Shown in pieces: positions 20,701-29,102 of a DNA stretch of 29,102 bases. A program made the translations under genes and the position numbers. Every line of letters begins with the position of its first letter. Positions within the stretch are counted from its first letter, which is position 1. The stretch covers positions 101,242-130,343 of the forward strand of contig NW_003213929.1 in NCBI RefSeq assembly GCF_000006405.1, read 5' to 3'. Below the pieces are notes generated by a model. The model did no database searches and was not told where the DNA came from. It worked only from the letters and a program-made list of their open reading frames with translations. The DNA is from Perkinsus marinus ATCC 50983 (taxonomy: Eukaryota > Perkinsozoa > Perkinsida > Perkinsidae).

Positions 20701-23700
20701 ATGTCTTTAGCCGACTCCTTCTTGGCGGATTTGGACGACGTTTTGGTAAGGCAGGGAGCAGTGTTTTGATATGAACCATTTAGTCACATTTTAAAACCGA
20801 GTAGGAAAACATGCCCATGGTCAACTACATGTGTTGGTGATAATGTTAGAATTCTGAGGAAATTATTGAAATCTTCCGGACACTTGATTTGTATGTAAAC
20901 TTTTATAATCAGCGAGTGAGCGAAGGTATATTCCAACTCTGTTTTAAAATCAATATGAACGCTTTTAAAAATAGGCTGTCGCCTCCCTATTGGGCATTGC
21001 CTTTGTTCTCTGCATAGTGTGTATGTGAATACGTATAATTATCATAGTTCGCGCCTTCTGCCTTGTTCGATGCCTCTTACATCGACAGGGTTTTGAAGTG
21101 AACTGAGCGACATATGAAAATAACTTAGTAAAACTAATATGAAGGCTTCTGGCGATAGTCGCTTTCTCATTTTATATTACGTTTGTTCTTAGCATGTTGT
21201 CTACGTAAGTTTATTTTCTCCAAACAACCTTGTGTTAGGACGTTCGGCCTGTTACTGAGGACACGGGAGACGATAAGAGCAAGGTTGCTGAGGCCCTTCA
21301 AGACGGCGAGGAAGAGAAGGTGCCCTTGGGAGGTAATGCAACAGGCAATAGGGTTGGAAGGATAAGACTTGTCAGAGGATGAGAAACTGGCAGACACGTC
21401 AGTTGGAGTGTCTCAACTGCTAGCTGATGAGGAGTTTCTGTCGACTATGCAGCGGATAAGGGACGCCTCGAGCGCGATGGAGAACGGGGAGGAGGATGAG
21501 GAAATGAAGGACAGCACTACGGCTAGTTCTGAGGTAGCGATATGGTTATCGAATCGTTGTGGAATATTATCCAGATGACTCCATCTACTACGGCTGGTAC
21601 GGGGACAAAGAAGGCCGAGTATGAGCTGCTGTCGAAGTGCAACACAGTTGCTGTTACTATTGATGAGGATATCTACCATATCCATCGTTATGTCAAGAAG
21701 GTAGTCCCACCTTACCACACATCCTATGTCGTTAAACGAAGTGAATTGAGGGTCTTAGAAGTGCCTTATGGTTGATTGTTTGCATTTCCTAAATTCCTAA
21801 GTCGTGCATTTCTGTCATTGCAATGGTCGTATTAGCCCGCGATGGCAGTAGGGTGTGTTTTGGTGAGGTTGTGATGGGTTTCATCATCAGGTGTACTCTA
21901 AGAAGTTTCCTGAGTTGGAGAGTATCGTGTCGATGCCGTTGGATTACCTCAGAGTGGTTCAAAGGCTCATCGAAAAGGAGGAGGCTGGTGTGTTCGGCAA
22001 CGCTTCAGGTGAGGAACTAGGCGCTTTGTGGAGGGGAAGTAAGGCTCTCATCCCAGGTCCGAACGCTACGCTAGACATGTCCAAAGTGGACCTCTCCGAC
22101 CTGCTACCGAACAACGTTATTGTGGCTGTCACCGTTACAGCCACCTCCAGCGCTGGCAGTGGAGTTAGGCTACCTGCTCGAGAGAACGACGAGTTGTTAG
22201 CCAACATCACTGCTGCTAACGATTTGGCTGACTGCAAGAACGACATTATGATTTTCCTACAGGTGAGGACGTTATTGTTAGGCACGCGGAGAGAGGGAGT
22301 CTTATTCGTTATTGCAGGGACAGATGGCTAAGCATGCCCCCAATCTGAATTCTCTTTTGGGGGCTCCTTTGGCCGCCAGGTTGATCTCAAGCGCTGGCGG
22401 TGTGGACAAACTGGCTATCATGCCTAGTCAGAACATCGAGCATGTTGGAGCGCAGAAGAAGCAGTTGAGTGGTAGGGCGGCCGGCGGGAGCTGATCGCAG
22501 TGTTGGAATATATGTTCGCTTTCCTCAGCTGGCCTCAGGAGTTTCCTTACGTGCTGTAGAAATTTATATACGAATTTGATTAGAAGCGTACAGAAATTTC
22601 CTCAGAACATGTAGTTGACCATGTGCATATTTTCACACAGTGGCAGATAGTCTTTGCTTACACGAATGGCGTTTATGGTTGATTGAGTTTCATCAAGGTA
22701 TGGGGGCATCGACTGCCGCGTCGGTGAAGCAAGGCCTGATCTGGCAAAGTGATATCGTTGTTATGACCCCGCCTGACTTCAAGAGGAAGGCTGTGAGGCT
22801 GTTGTTGGGCAAGTCGGCTATTTGTGCGAGGTAGGGAAATTTCAGTATATGGGTTGGCTGAATGAGCTGCTGTTGCTCAGTGTTGGAGTATACGTTCGCT
22901 TCCTTCAGCTGAGTTGAGGAGCTCGTTTGTTTATTATGAAAGTTCACATACGAATTAGGTTGACCAAAATTTCCTCAGGATTTTCATATTGTTATCAACA
23001 CATGTAGTTGAGTATGTGCATATTTTTTCCTCTCAGGGTGGACAATTCCCTTCATATCAATGCGGGTAGTGCGGACGAGTCAGCTCGACTGGGCAAAATT
23101 GGCGTTAAGCTGCGCGAAGATGTTCTAGCCTCCTTGGTAGAACACTTGGGAATCGGCTCGTGGGCTCATTGTTGGTGTTCAGGGAAAAGCACAGGCGCCG
23201 CCTAAGGCGCGAGAGAAGAAGCCATTGCCGCGCCCGGATGAGCTGCCAGGCCCCAGGAGGGGAGGGAAGAGGCATAGGGCGATCAAGGAGAAGTATGGTA
23301 TGAGTGAGGCTAGGAAGCAGGTTAATAGGATGAAGGTGAGGCCCTGGGTACACGGAGGCAAACCTTTTTTATGAGTATCCTCTGTGAGTACTATATTGAG
23401 TTTCAATGCCACCAGCTTGCTCGTGTGGAAAACTCAAAAGCGCAACAAACAACAGTTATGGCCCCTCTGGATTTTCTCTATCTCCCTTGGGTCGGCCAAG
23501 GAAGGATTTGTCGATGATTTGTGGTTCAGTTTGGAGAGGAAGCTGAAGAAGAGTTGAATATGAACGAAGCGTTCGGGCGAGGGTTGGGTATGCTGTCGGC
23601 AGCGGCTCAAGGTGCTGGTCAAGGCCTTGAGGGTATCGGCCGTGTTGGGCAGGTGGGATGGCTGGTAACGGCAGAGGGGAGGATGGTAGTGTTTGTTGTT

Positions 23701-24038
23701 AGAGTGCGGCGAAGCAGGATAAGAAGCGGAGACAGTTGATGGAGAGCATGTTGCACAATCAGAAGCTGAGTGCAACTAGAAGGCAGCGACTTGCTGCTAG
23801 CAGTGGCAACAGCGGCCTTTCTAGTAGCCTGGCTTTCACGCAGTTTGAGGTAGTTGTGTGGGGTATGGTATGTTGCTGGTACGCTCAGAGGGTTTAGGGT
23901 ATCGAGCTGGCTGATCCAAATCGAACAGCAGAGAATCAGAACAAGAGGGCGGCGGCTATCGATGCCGCCCATAAGGCTGCTCAGAAGCAGGGCGCGGCCC
24001 AGGACTACTTCAACGAGCTCACTGGCTTCAAGAAATGA
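20701..24038 (+). CDS. PRPF31: U4/U6 snRNP splicing factor PRP31
   Basis: Nuclear protein that binds the 15.5K-U4 snRNA complex and holds U4/U6 to U5 in the tri-snRNP. Twelve exons: 20701-20745, 21239-21332, 21376-21533, 21575-21700, 21891-22262, 22318-22471, 22698-22830, 23037-23136, 23183-23335, 23530-23652, 23703-23849 and 23898-24038. All junctions are phase-compatible; 581 aa against about 500 in human. It opens with MSLADSFLADLDD, a typical PRP31 start. The NOP domain includes YSKKFPELESIVSMPLDYLR, QMAKHAPNLNSLLGAPLAAR and EHVGAQKKQLSG. The C-terminal part has DIVVMTPPDFKRKAVRLL, YGMSEARKQVNRM and FGEEAEEE. Extra length comes from the acidic N-terminus and inserts near 200-225. Introns 1, 6 and 7 (493, 226, 206 nt) each hold a family-2 repeat; introns 4 and 9 (190, 194 nt) do not obviously; the rest are 41-55 nt. 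Confidence 0.95.
20810..20941 (-). mobile_element. Family-2 intronic element, antisense copy
   Basis: In PRP31 intron 1, read on the minus strand. It starts GAGTTGGAATATACCTTCGC, passes AATTTCCTCAGAATTCTAAC and ends with ACATGTAGTTGACCATG. The same blocks occur in the same order in four plus-strand copies. This is the only copy opposite to its host gene. Confidence 0.75.
20925..21206. repeat. Diverged ~80-100 bp direct repeat in PRP31 intron 1
   Basis: The segment 20925-21025 resembles 21108-21206 with about 184 bp offset. Shared blocks include GAGCGA, AATATGAA-GC, GTCGC-T, TTTGTTCT and GCAT-TGT. Identity is roughly two thirds by eye. The left unit overlaps the end of the antisense family-2 element, so the right unit may be the remnant of a second insertion. 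Confidence 0.4.
22498..22634 (+). mobile_element. Family-2 intronic element, copy in PRP31 intron 6
   Basis: Starts CAGTGTTGGAATATATGTTC, has CCTCAGCTG, TATACGAATT and AAATTTCCTCAGAA, and ends ATGTAGTTGACCATGTGCAT. It lacks the ~20-nt TTATATTGTCACC block seen in other copies. It sits wholly inside the 226-nt intron 22472-22697. Confidence 0.8.
22878..23027 (+). mobile_element. Family-2 intronic element, copy in PRP31 intron 7
   Basis: Starts CAGTGTTGGAGTATACGTTC, carries CACATACGAATTAGG, AAATTTCCTCAGGATTTTCA and ends ACATGTAGTTGAGTATGTGC. Its end abuts the polypyrimidine tract and CAG acceptor of the 206-nt intron 22831-23036, so the intron is about 50 nt plus the element. Confidence 0.8.
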
Positions 24039-24232
24039 GCTACTTTACGATTTCAGCTTAGTCGTGTTGGGTTGTCAATGGGTACAGTCCTCAGAGTTGT
24101 TGGTGTCCATGAGAGCTCCTAAGGCGTGGTGGATGGTCGCTGCTTTGTGCGGTTGCGACGGAGAGAGCGCGGAGACGGTAATTTCAAAGGTAGTGGTATA
24201 GGAGGGGGGCGGTGAGCATTATAGTGAAGCAG

Positions 24233-24532
24233 ATGTCCCTCCTTGGGGAGCAAGTGACAATGTTCGATCCGGAGGTGGTCTCGGCTCTCATGGGGTCATC
24301 ATTCATCGAGGTGAGTGGGAGGAATCTTTGTGCATGCGTGCATGTCTGGTTGAGTGGGCAGGCTATTGAGGAGGAGGATCGAGATGCTGAGGCAGTACAG
24401 AAGCATCTCACTGAGGAGCGAGCTGCTGATTCGCACTTCCTCAAGTGGTTTGATGACTCTCATTACGAAGAGCATAATCACGGACCGTTGAAGCGTAGGC
24501 GAGCTCGAAGGCAGTTGGCCTTTTACAATTGA
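24233..24532 (+). CDS. Small basic-tailed protein, unknown
   Basis: Exons 24233-24310 and 24362-24532 are joined across a 51-nt GTGAGT...GGGCAG intron, giving 82 aa ending at TGA 24530-24532. The product has a Met/Leu-rich start, an acidic central helix (EAIEEEDRDAEAV), a KWFDDSHYEEHNHGP segment and a basic end (KRRRARRQLAF). The 5' end is unsure: the frame stays open upstream to a GTG, and a 47-nt intron ending ATTATAG could link it to earlier sequence that lacks an in-frame ATG. It lies 195 bp after the PRP31 stop on the same strand. No family recognised. Confidence 0.5.
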   Translation: MSLLGEQVTMFDPEVVSALMGSSFIEVSGRNLCACVHVWLSGQAIEEEDRDAEAVQKHLTEERAADSHFLKWFDDSHYEEHNHGPLKRRRARRQLAFYN

Positions 24533-24652
24533 TCGGTTTTGGGGGTATTCGTACACGTTTCGGTTGCAGTGCCAGGTGTCGTCGTTTTCTCAGCTTACCA
24601 CCCCGAGGTTAAAATACGCCGAGCATTCGATCGGCTGAAGGAGTTCCTAGAC

Positions 24653-25356
24653 ATGGCAGGACAGGACATATTTGGGAATCTCCGTCAACAGAATGCGATA
24701 CTGGGAGAACAGTTCGCATCGTTGTTGGAGAGGACGGTCGGAGGTGGGCCTGTGTGGATTGTGGGTAGGGATGCTTTACAGCAGATAGCATGATAGAAGA
24801 CCTGAAGGCTCTGATGGAGGTCTTCACTGCGGAGTTGGAGCTTCTAGATAAGACTGCAAAAAACTACAAGACGGAGGCTGTAGGGAGGCGGGGTGGTAGT
24901 GGCGATGTGGTGATTTGGTGGTCTCAGCTGGCTCAAAGTGATAGGGGAGAGAAGCTCAAGGTGGAGAGTGTGAACATCGTTAAGGACGTATCAGACAAGT
25001 GGGACAAGCTGAGTAGGGCAGCCTTGGGCAGAGTTGGCGGAGTTATGGTATGGCGGTTATAGGTGATGCCACAACGGAAGGGGAGGCCAGAGATATCCTT
25101 CGAGAGAACAGCGAGAAGGTTAAGACACACCTGGCGAACATCAAGTAGTAGAGGCTCGATTTCAGAAGGATGGGGACGGCCTGTGTTCTTTAGGGCAAGT
25201 CCGTTGATGTCAGATGTCAAAGCTGATTCGTGAGTCACTTCAGTGGGATGACCCTCGAGTGCCCCTTTTCACTTCAGTAAGAAGGAGTTCTTCACTGAGA
25301 TGGCAGGGGAGTTGATCGGACAGATGCGGTCTTATGTCCCTACTAGTGATAAGTAG
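24653..25356 (+). CDS. Small helical (coiled-coil-like) protein, unknown
   Basis: Six exons: 24653-24740, 24797-24879, 24928-25012, 25063-25144, 25194-25229 and 25278-25356. All are in phase and separated by 48-56 nt GT-AG introns, giving 150 aa. The consistency of six short exons is good evidence for a real gene. The protein is almost entirely charged amphipathic helix, starting MAGQDIFGNLRQQNAIL, with a central VESVNIVKDVSDKWDKL and a final EMAGELIGQMRSYVP. There is no signal peptide, membrane segment or catalytic motif. It may be a subunit of a helical-bundle complex (inference). A good acceptor, TCGTTTTCTCAG at about 24600, lies just before the ATG with no donor nearby in the spacer. It follows the previous stop by 120 bp. 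Confidence 0.6.
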
Positions 25357-25496
25357 TACTGCTCGAGAGAACAACGGGTATTACCCTAGGCTTGCTGTGC
25401 CGCAGACGGGTCGAGGATCCGGACCATCTGGCTGACATTCAGTGGTCCGTTGGCACTCACGGCTTCGCCACTAGGGCTAACGACTTGCACGCCTTC

Positions 25497-28400
25497 ATGG
25501 ACCTGTTGGCCAAGTTGCACGGTGGGGCCCGTTTGGTGGTCTGCTGTGGAGGAATTGAATGGTGTCAGTGTTGTTGAAGGAAACAGCGGCGAAGATGCGC
25601 TTGGACACCTACGTGGGGAAAGGGGTCTACACCATGCCCTGGGCCAAGGGGAAAAGGGTGATCCTGGTGCGGCCTGCTGTGAGTGGGACTGAGCTCTTGG
25701 TTAGGACGACCAGCAGGAAGAGGGCCGCATCAGAGCTCTCTTGGGGAAGTACCCTTCAGTGCTGGGAACCAATGATCAGGATGTGAGTCAATGTCATGGT
25801 TGGCGGGGACGGTGTGATGCTTAGGAGTACTATGCGGAGAAGAAGAAGCGGTTGGAGCCGCTGCAGATGTTCTCGAGAAAGTATGGCACTCAGGGGAAGC
25901 TGATAGGAGGTGGAGGAGGAAAGCAGGATAGTGATGTGGGAGGTGGCAGCTCCGCGAAGCATGAGGAGGAAGGGGAGGAAATATCATTGATTGAGATGAA
26001 GAAAGGTCTCGATTTGGAGAAGCTCGTCCAGGAGGTCTCGAAGGACATGGTCAACTCGGAGGCTGCAGTGGTAGGTCAACTGATGGCGGAGGGGAGCCGG
26101 TGGGGTGGCTGCGAATAGCAGTTGGTTTCAGGCGGAAGCCGACGCGGAATTGTCGAAGAAGGGTGGCACGAAGGTCTCTGTTGACGAGGAGGAGGAGGAG
26201 CGTAGCCGTGCTGAGCAGAAGGGCCATGGAGAGCATGAGATTGGGGAACACCATGGAGGAGGAGAAGAGGAGGAGGAAGAGCAGCACGACACCATGGATG
26301 ATCACGAGGAGGGTGGTGCAGATGGGAGGGACAGGGACGAGGATCACCACCACCACAGTAGTGTCGCACCCGGCTCTGATGCTGCCCACAAGGCTGGAGA
26401 TGGTGATGGTGACCGTCATGTACACAAGGATATTGAAGGTGGGGGTGGGTTGCCGCTGTAGATATCAGCGGAGCCACTGTTCATAGATCAGCAAGGCAGC
26501 GGTGAGTACGACTATTTGGATGGCGTTAAGGAGCTTTTTGATGAAGACCAAGAGGGTGGGGACCGCCCTGGTGGGAGATGGGCACTTCGTTGGTTACTGT
26601 TAGGCAAGAAGGACGGCTCTTCGAGCTTTGTGGAGAGGCGGGTTGAGGTGTCTGTTCATGGCGCACAGACGACAAAGACACCGACACGGCCTACCAAGGC
26701 CTCTGGTAGCCTCCTACAGGCAGGCCCGGGTGGAGATGATGATGAGGAGATGGAGGAGGACGGCGGTGAGGAGGATATGGAGTTCGCGGGAGATGACGAG
26801 GAGGAGGAGCATGGCGCCGATGATGGTGATGATGAAGAGGAGGGAGACCATGGTCATGCTGGTGATGATGGAGAGGGTACGATGGACCAGCAGCAGGGGG
26901 AGAGCGTGGACGGTCAGGAAGAAGAGGTATAGAGGCTGCGCCCTAAGTCGCTAATCTCAAAATCATTAACCTCATTGTTGATTCGTTGGAGCTGAGATGT
27001 GACGGTAGTGGACGACGTGTCCTTCTTAGAGTAACCATGCTCATTATGATGTTGAAGGGCTAGACCAGGGAATAGGGGAAGGGGAAGCTGGCGATGTGGG
27101 TCTTAGCAGTACGGTAGAGTAACGGTCTGCTCTCCAGGGCAAGGCGGAGCTCCTAGACGTTCGGCTGACGATGGAAGGGTCCGTGCCAATGACAGTAGAA
27201 GCTCTTAAGAAGAGTGAAGAGCACCCCAAGGGGAATATGAAGGAACAGCAGGACGTAGGTTGCAACTGCCTTGAGCAACGGTGAGGAAGTGCCAGGTCTT
27301 GCTGGTGAAATACCAAGTGCTAGTATCGAGGATCGATGGGGCGATCAATGCATTGAGGGCAACTGGCATGATCAGGGATTCACTGCTTGCCTTTGCTGAT
27401 AGGATTGAGGAGTCTAGTAGTAATCTGATTGAGAAGTGACGGAGGAGTGGTATGAGAATGAGTTTGAATTTGGGCGGTTTTATTAGAATGTGGCTGACAA
27501 ATAAGAAGGAGGTGCGCCGTATCATAGGCGACAAGGGAGTGTTGAAACTGGACGAGATCAATCCCTCTGGTACGTGGCCGCGGTCCATGGCCGCCTCTCT
27601 CGCAGTGTTTCGATAGAGTCTCGGAAGCACGTGGTGAATGCTCATGAGAAGCTGGTGAGGATGTACGTATTGATTGAGAAGGCTCGGGCCGCCTGGACCC
27701 TTGTTGGGCCTAAGTACAGCGAGTGGGGCTCTGAGGTGATGGGGTGTGCTAGAATATTTGTTCGCTGATCTCAACTGAGCTCGGGAGTTCATATACGAGT
27801 TCGGGTAGAAATGTACAAAACCAAAGAGAATTTCTCAAGAATTTCCTCTTAAGTATCATATTGTCACCGCACATGTAGTTGACCATGTTGCTGCTGTTGG
27901 CAGTATGTAGAATGGTAGTAGGATCGTGGAGCGGACGAATCAGCATTGGGAGAGCCAGAGGCGGCATCAGCTGTGGGAGTACCTGGGATCGACGAATATC
28001 GTACGAGTAAACCCTACTCGTCACCTGAGAGTGAGTGAATTTTGCTAAACTGCATGGCTCTGCATTGAAGTGGTTGTTGTGGTAGGGTCTTCCAAGACGG
28101 CTGGGAATGCGTGGTACGTGATGAGGGGTCGGTACTTTGGGGAGAAACTGTGCCAGTGTCTGTTGGACACAGAGCATGATGCTCTGATACACAACATACG
28201 CAAGGCCATGGAGGTTCCGGAGGATGTAGGCCATAGCACGCAGATCTTGCCGATGCTCTGGGGTGAACTGCTGTGTCGGAATATACGTTCGCTCTCCTCA
28301 GCTGAGCTCGGGAGTTTTCTCACTTATTATAGGAGTTTATAAACGACATGGAGTAGAAGTGTATAAACAACAATGAAAATGTCCTAAAATCTCCTCAGAA

Positions 28401-29095
28401 TTTTTATATTGTCACCGACATATGTGGTAGTGCTCGTGCAGGCCTGTGATCCGGCTACTATCTGGAGTGAAGGGCAGGTGATACCAGAGATCAACATCGA
28501 AGAGGAAGATCCGAATGATCACGAGCTGCAAGGCAAGGTTACGCCAGAGTCGGAGGAGACAGATGTCTAGTACGTGGGCGCATGAACTCAGTGTTATTTC
28601 TAGATCAGCTGATGGTGTCTTGTTCACGAGTGCATGTGTCTGTGCAGTGCGAGGATTTTTCAATGGTTTACGGCAGTCCATCTACAGCCTCCTCTGCTGC
28701 TAGTAGCGATGGAGGGCAGGTCACGGAGGGAAGTGGTGAGCAGGTGAGCTGCCGTGAATGTGTAGGAGCAACTTGATGCAGATGAGAGAGACTCTACGAT
28801 GACCATGTCATTGGGGCCTCCAACCAGTAGCGACTATCCCAGCGCCAACACCAGCTCGCTGGAAGAATCATCCGTGGATGTTTCGAGTGTGAATATTGAC
28901 GCGGTCTTGGCATCATCGAACCAGGCAGTGATAGCTGCCAGGCCTTCCTCTACATTTCGTGGCTACTCTGAAGAGGTGGTCAGGTGAGGAGCGACGTATA
29001 GTGTGTGTGCACAAGCTTGCTGTAGGGCTGAGCTCAGCTTGCGGGACGCGGCCATACAGGACTTGCAACGTGGTCTCGCCCTCAAGGCTACGGAG
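25497..29095 (+). CDS. Large acidic protein, unknown, continues past right edge
   Basis: Eighteen exons chain in phase: 25497-25521, 25569-25678, 25717-25782, 25825-26070, 26132-26438, 26487-26555, 26604-26926, 27030-27095, 27138-27254, 27296-27435, 27487-27569, 27617-27735, 27922-28030, 28086-28225, 28442-28564, 28648-28743, 28787-28983 and 29026-29095. That is 802 codons, and a GTGATA donor lies at the window end. The N-terminal ~75 residues look globular (RLDTYVGKGVYTMPWAKG, LLGKYPSVLGTNDQDEYY). A Gly-rich linker and about 230 residues very rich in Asp, Glu, Gly and His follow, with EDHHHH and EEEEEQH runs. Then come helical segments (LIEKARAAWTLVGPKYSEW, WYVMRGRYFGEKLCQCLL) and a Ser-rich acidic part. 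I recognise no family. The start codon is tentative: it is the first ATG after the previous gene, 56 bp past an ATTCAG acceptor. Introns 27736-27921 and 28226-28441 hold family-2 repeats. Confidence 0.65.
27744..27890 (+). mobile_element. Family-2 intronic element, copy in acidic-protein gene
   Basis: Starts GTGTGCTAGAATATTTGTTC only 8 nt after the intron donor at 27736. It carries AACTGAGCTCGGGAGTT, AATTTCCTC, CATATTGTCACC and ends ACATGTAGTTGACCATG. The host intron 27736-27921 is 186 nt, about 40 nt plus the element. Confidence 0.8.
28272..28430 (+). mobile_element. Family-2 intronic element, second copy in acidic-protein gene
   Basis: Starts TGTGTCGGAATATACGTTCG and carries CCTCAGCTGAGCTCGGGAGT, CTCCTCAGAATTTTTATATT and GTCACCGACATATGTGGTAG, ending near the GTGCAG acceptor at 28441. 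Just upstream, TGAACTGCTGTG resembles TGAGCTGCTGTTG before the copy at 22878, so homology may extend further 5'. The host intron 28226-28441 is 216 nt. Confidence 0.8.
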
Positions 29096-29102
29096 GTGAT
29101 AA

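Noticed and set aside
25013-25062. A 35-nt GC-AG intron in the small helical-protein gene
   Set aside because: A GTAGGG donor further upstream gives a 50-nt GT-AG intron in the same phase and matches neighbouring introns better.
26132-26926. Reading the acidic repeats as a tandem-repeat or satellite locus
   Set aside because: The D/E/H-rich stretch is in one open frame continuous with phase-compatible exons on both sides, so protein low complexity explains it.

Overview
The window is eukaryotic nuclear DNA, most likely from a compact protist genome. Nearly every gene is cut by many very small GT-AG introns, mostly 40-55 nt. Genes on one strand follow each other with only about 100-150 bp between them, and poly-Gln, poly-Pro and acidic low-complexity stretches are common. 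The density, intron size and protein style fit an alveolate such as Perkinsus, but that assignment is inference. No rRNA, tRNA or CRISPR array was seen. All exon maps were made by eye from splice sites, reading phase and family conservation.

Left arm (1-5,600): two B-type cyclin genes on the minus strand lie in tandem. The complete one is 2578-4316. The left one (11-1125) runs off the window start and differs from its partner at one synonymous site over 1.1 kb. The spacers hold a terminal-inverted-repeat element and no clear gene.

Left-centre (5,600-11,900): a plus-strand SAM-dependent methyltransferase (5624-6600) converges on three minus-strand genes. These are a multi-RING/IBR-like protein (7042-8812), an otubain-type OTU deubiquitinase with an unusual C-terminal membrane anchor (8921-11027), and a small four-TM protein (11339-11864). 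Two neighbouring genes therefore point to ubiquitin signalling.

Centre (13,171-19,126): a large minus-strand eIF4G (1,684 aa as modelled) with MIF4G and MA3-like domains and a long Pro/Gln/Gly/Met-rich N-terminus, followed by a doubtful small minus-strand gene.

Right arm (19,246-29,102): five plus-strand genes run head to tail. They are the Rab geranylgeranyltransferase beta subunit, the U4/U6 snRNP protein PRP31, a small basic-tailed protein, a small helical protein, and a very acidic protein of at least 802 residues that continues past the right edge.

Main unexplained signal: intron lengths fall into two classes, about 40-60 nt and about 180-225 nt, plus one of 493 nt. Many of the long introns carry one of two short interspersed repeats. 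One is a ~104-117 bp element with terminal inverted repeats (three copies, two in introns). The other is a ~130-160 bp element (five copies, all in introns of two unrelated genes, four sense and one antisense). They look like introner-type or MITE elements that accumulate in introns.
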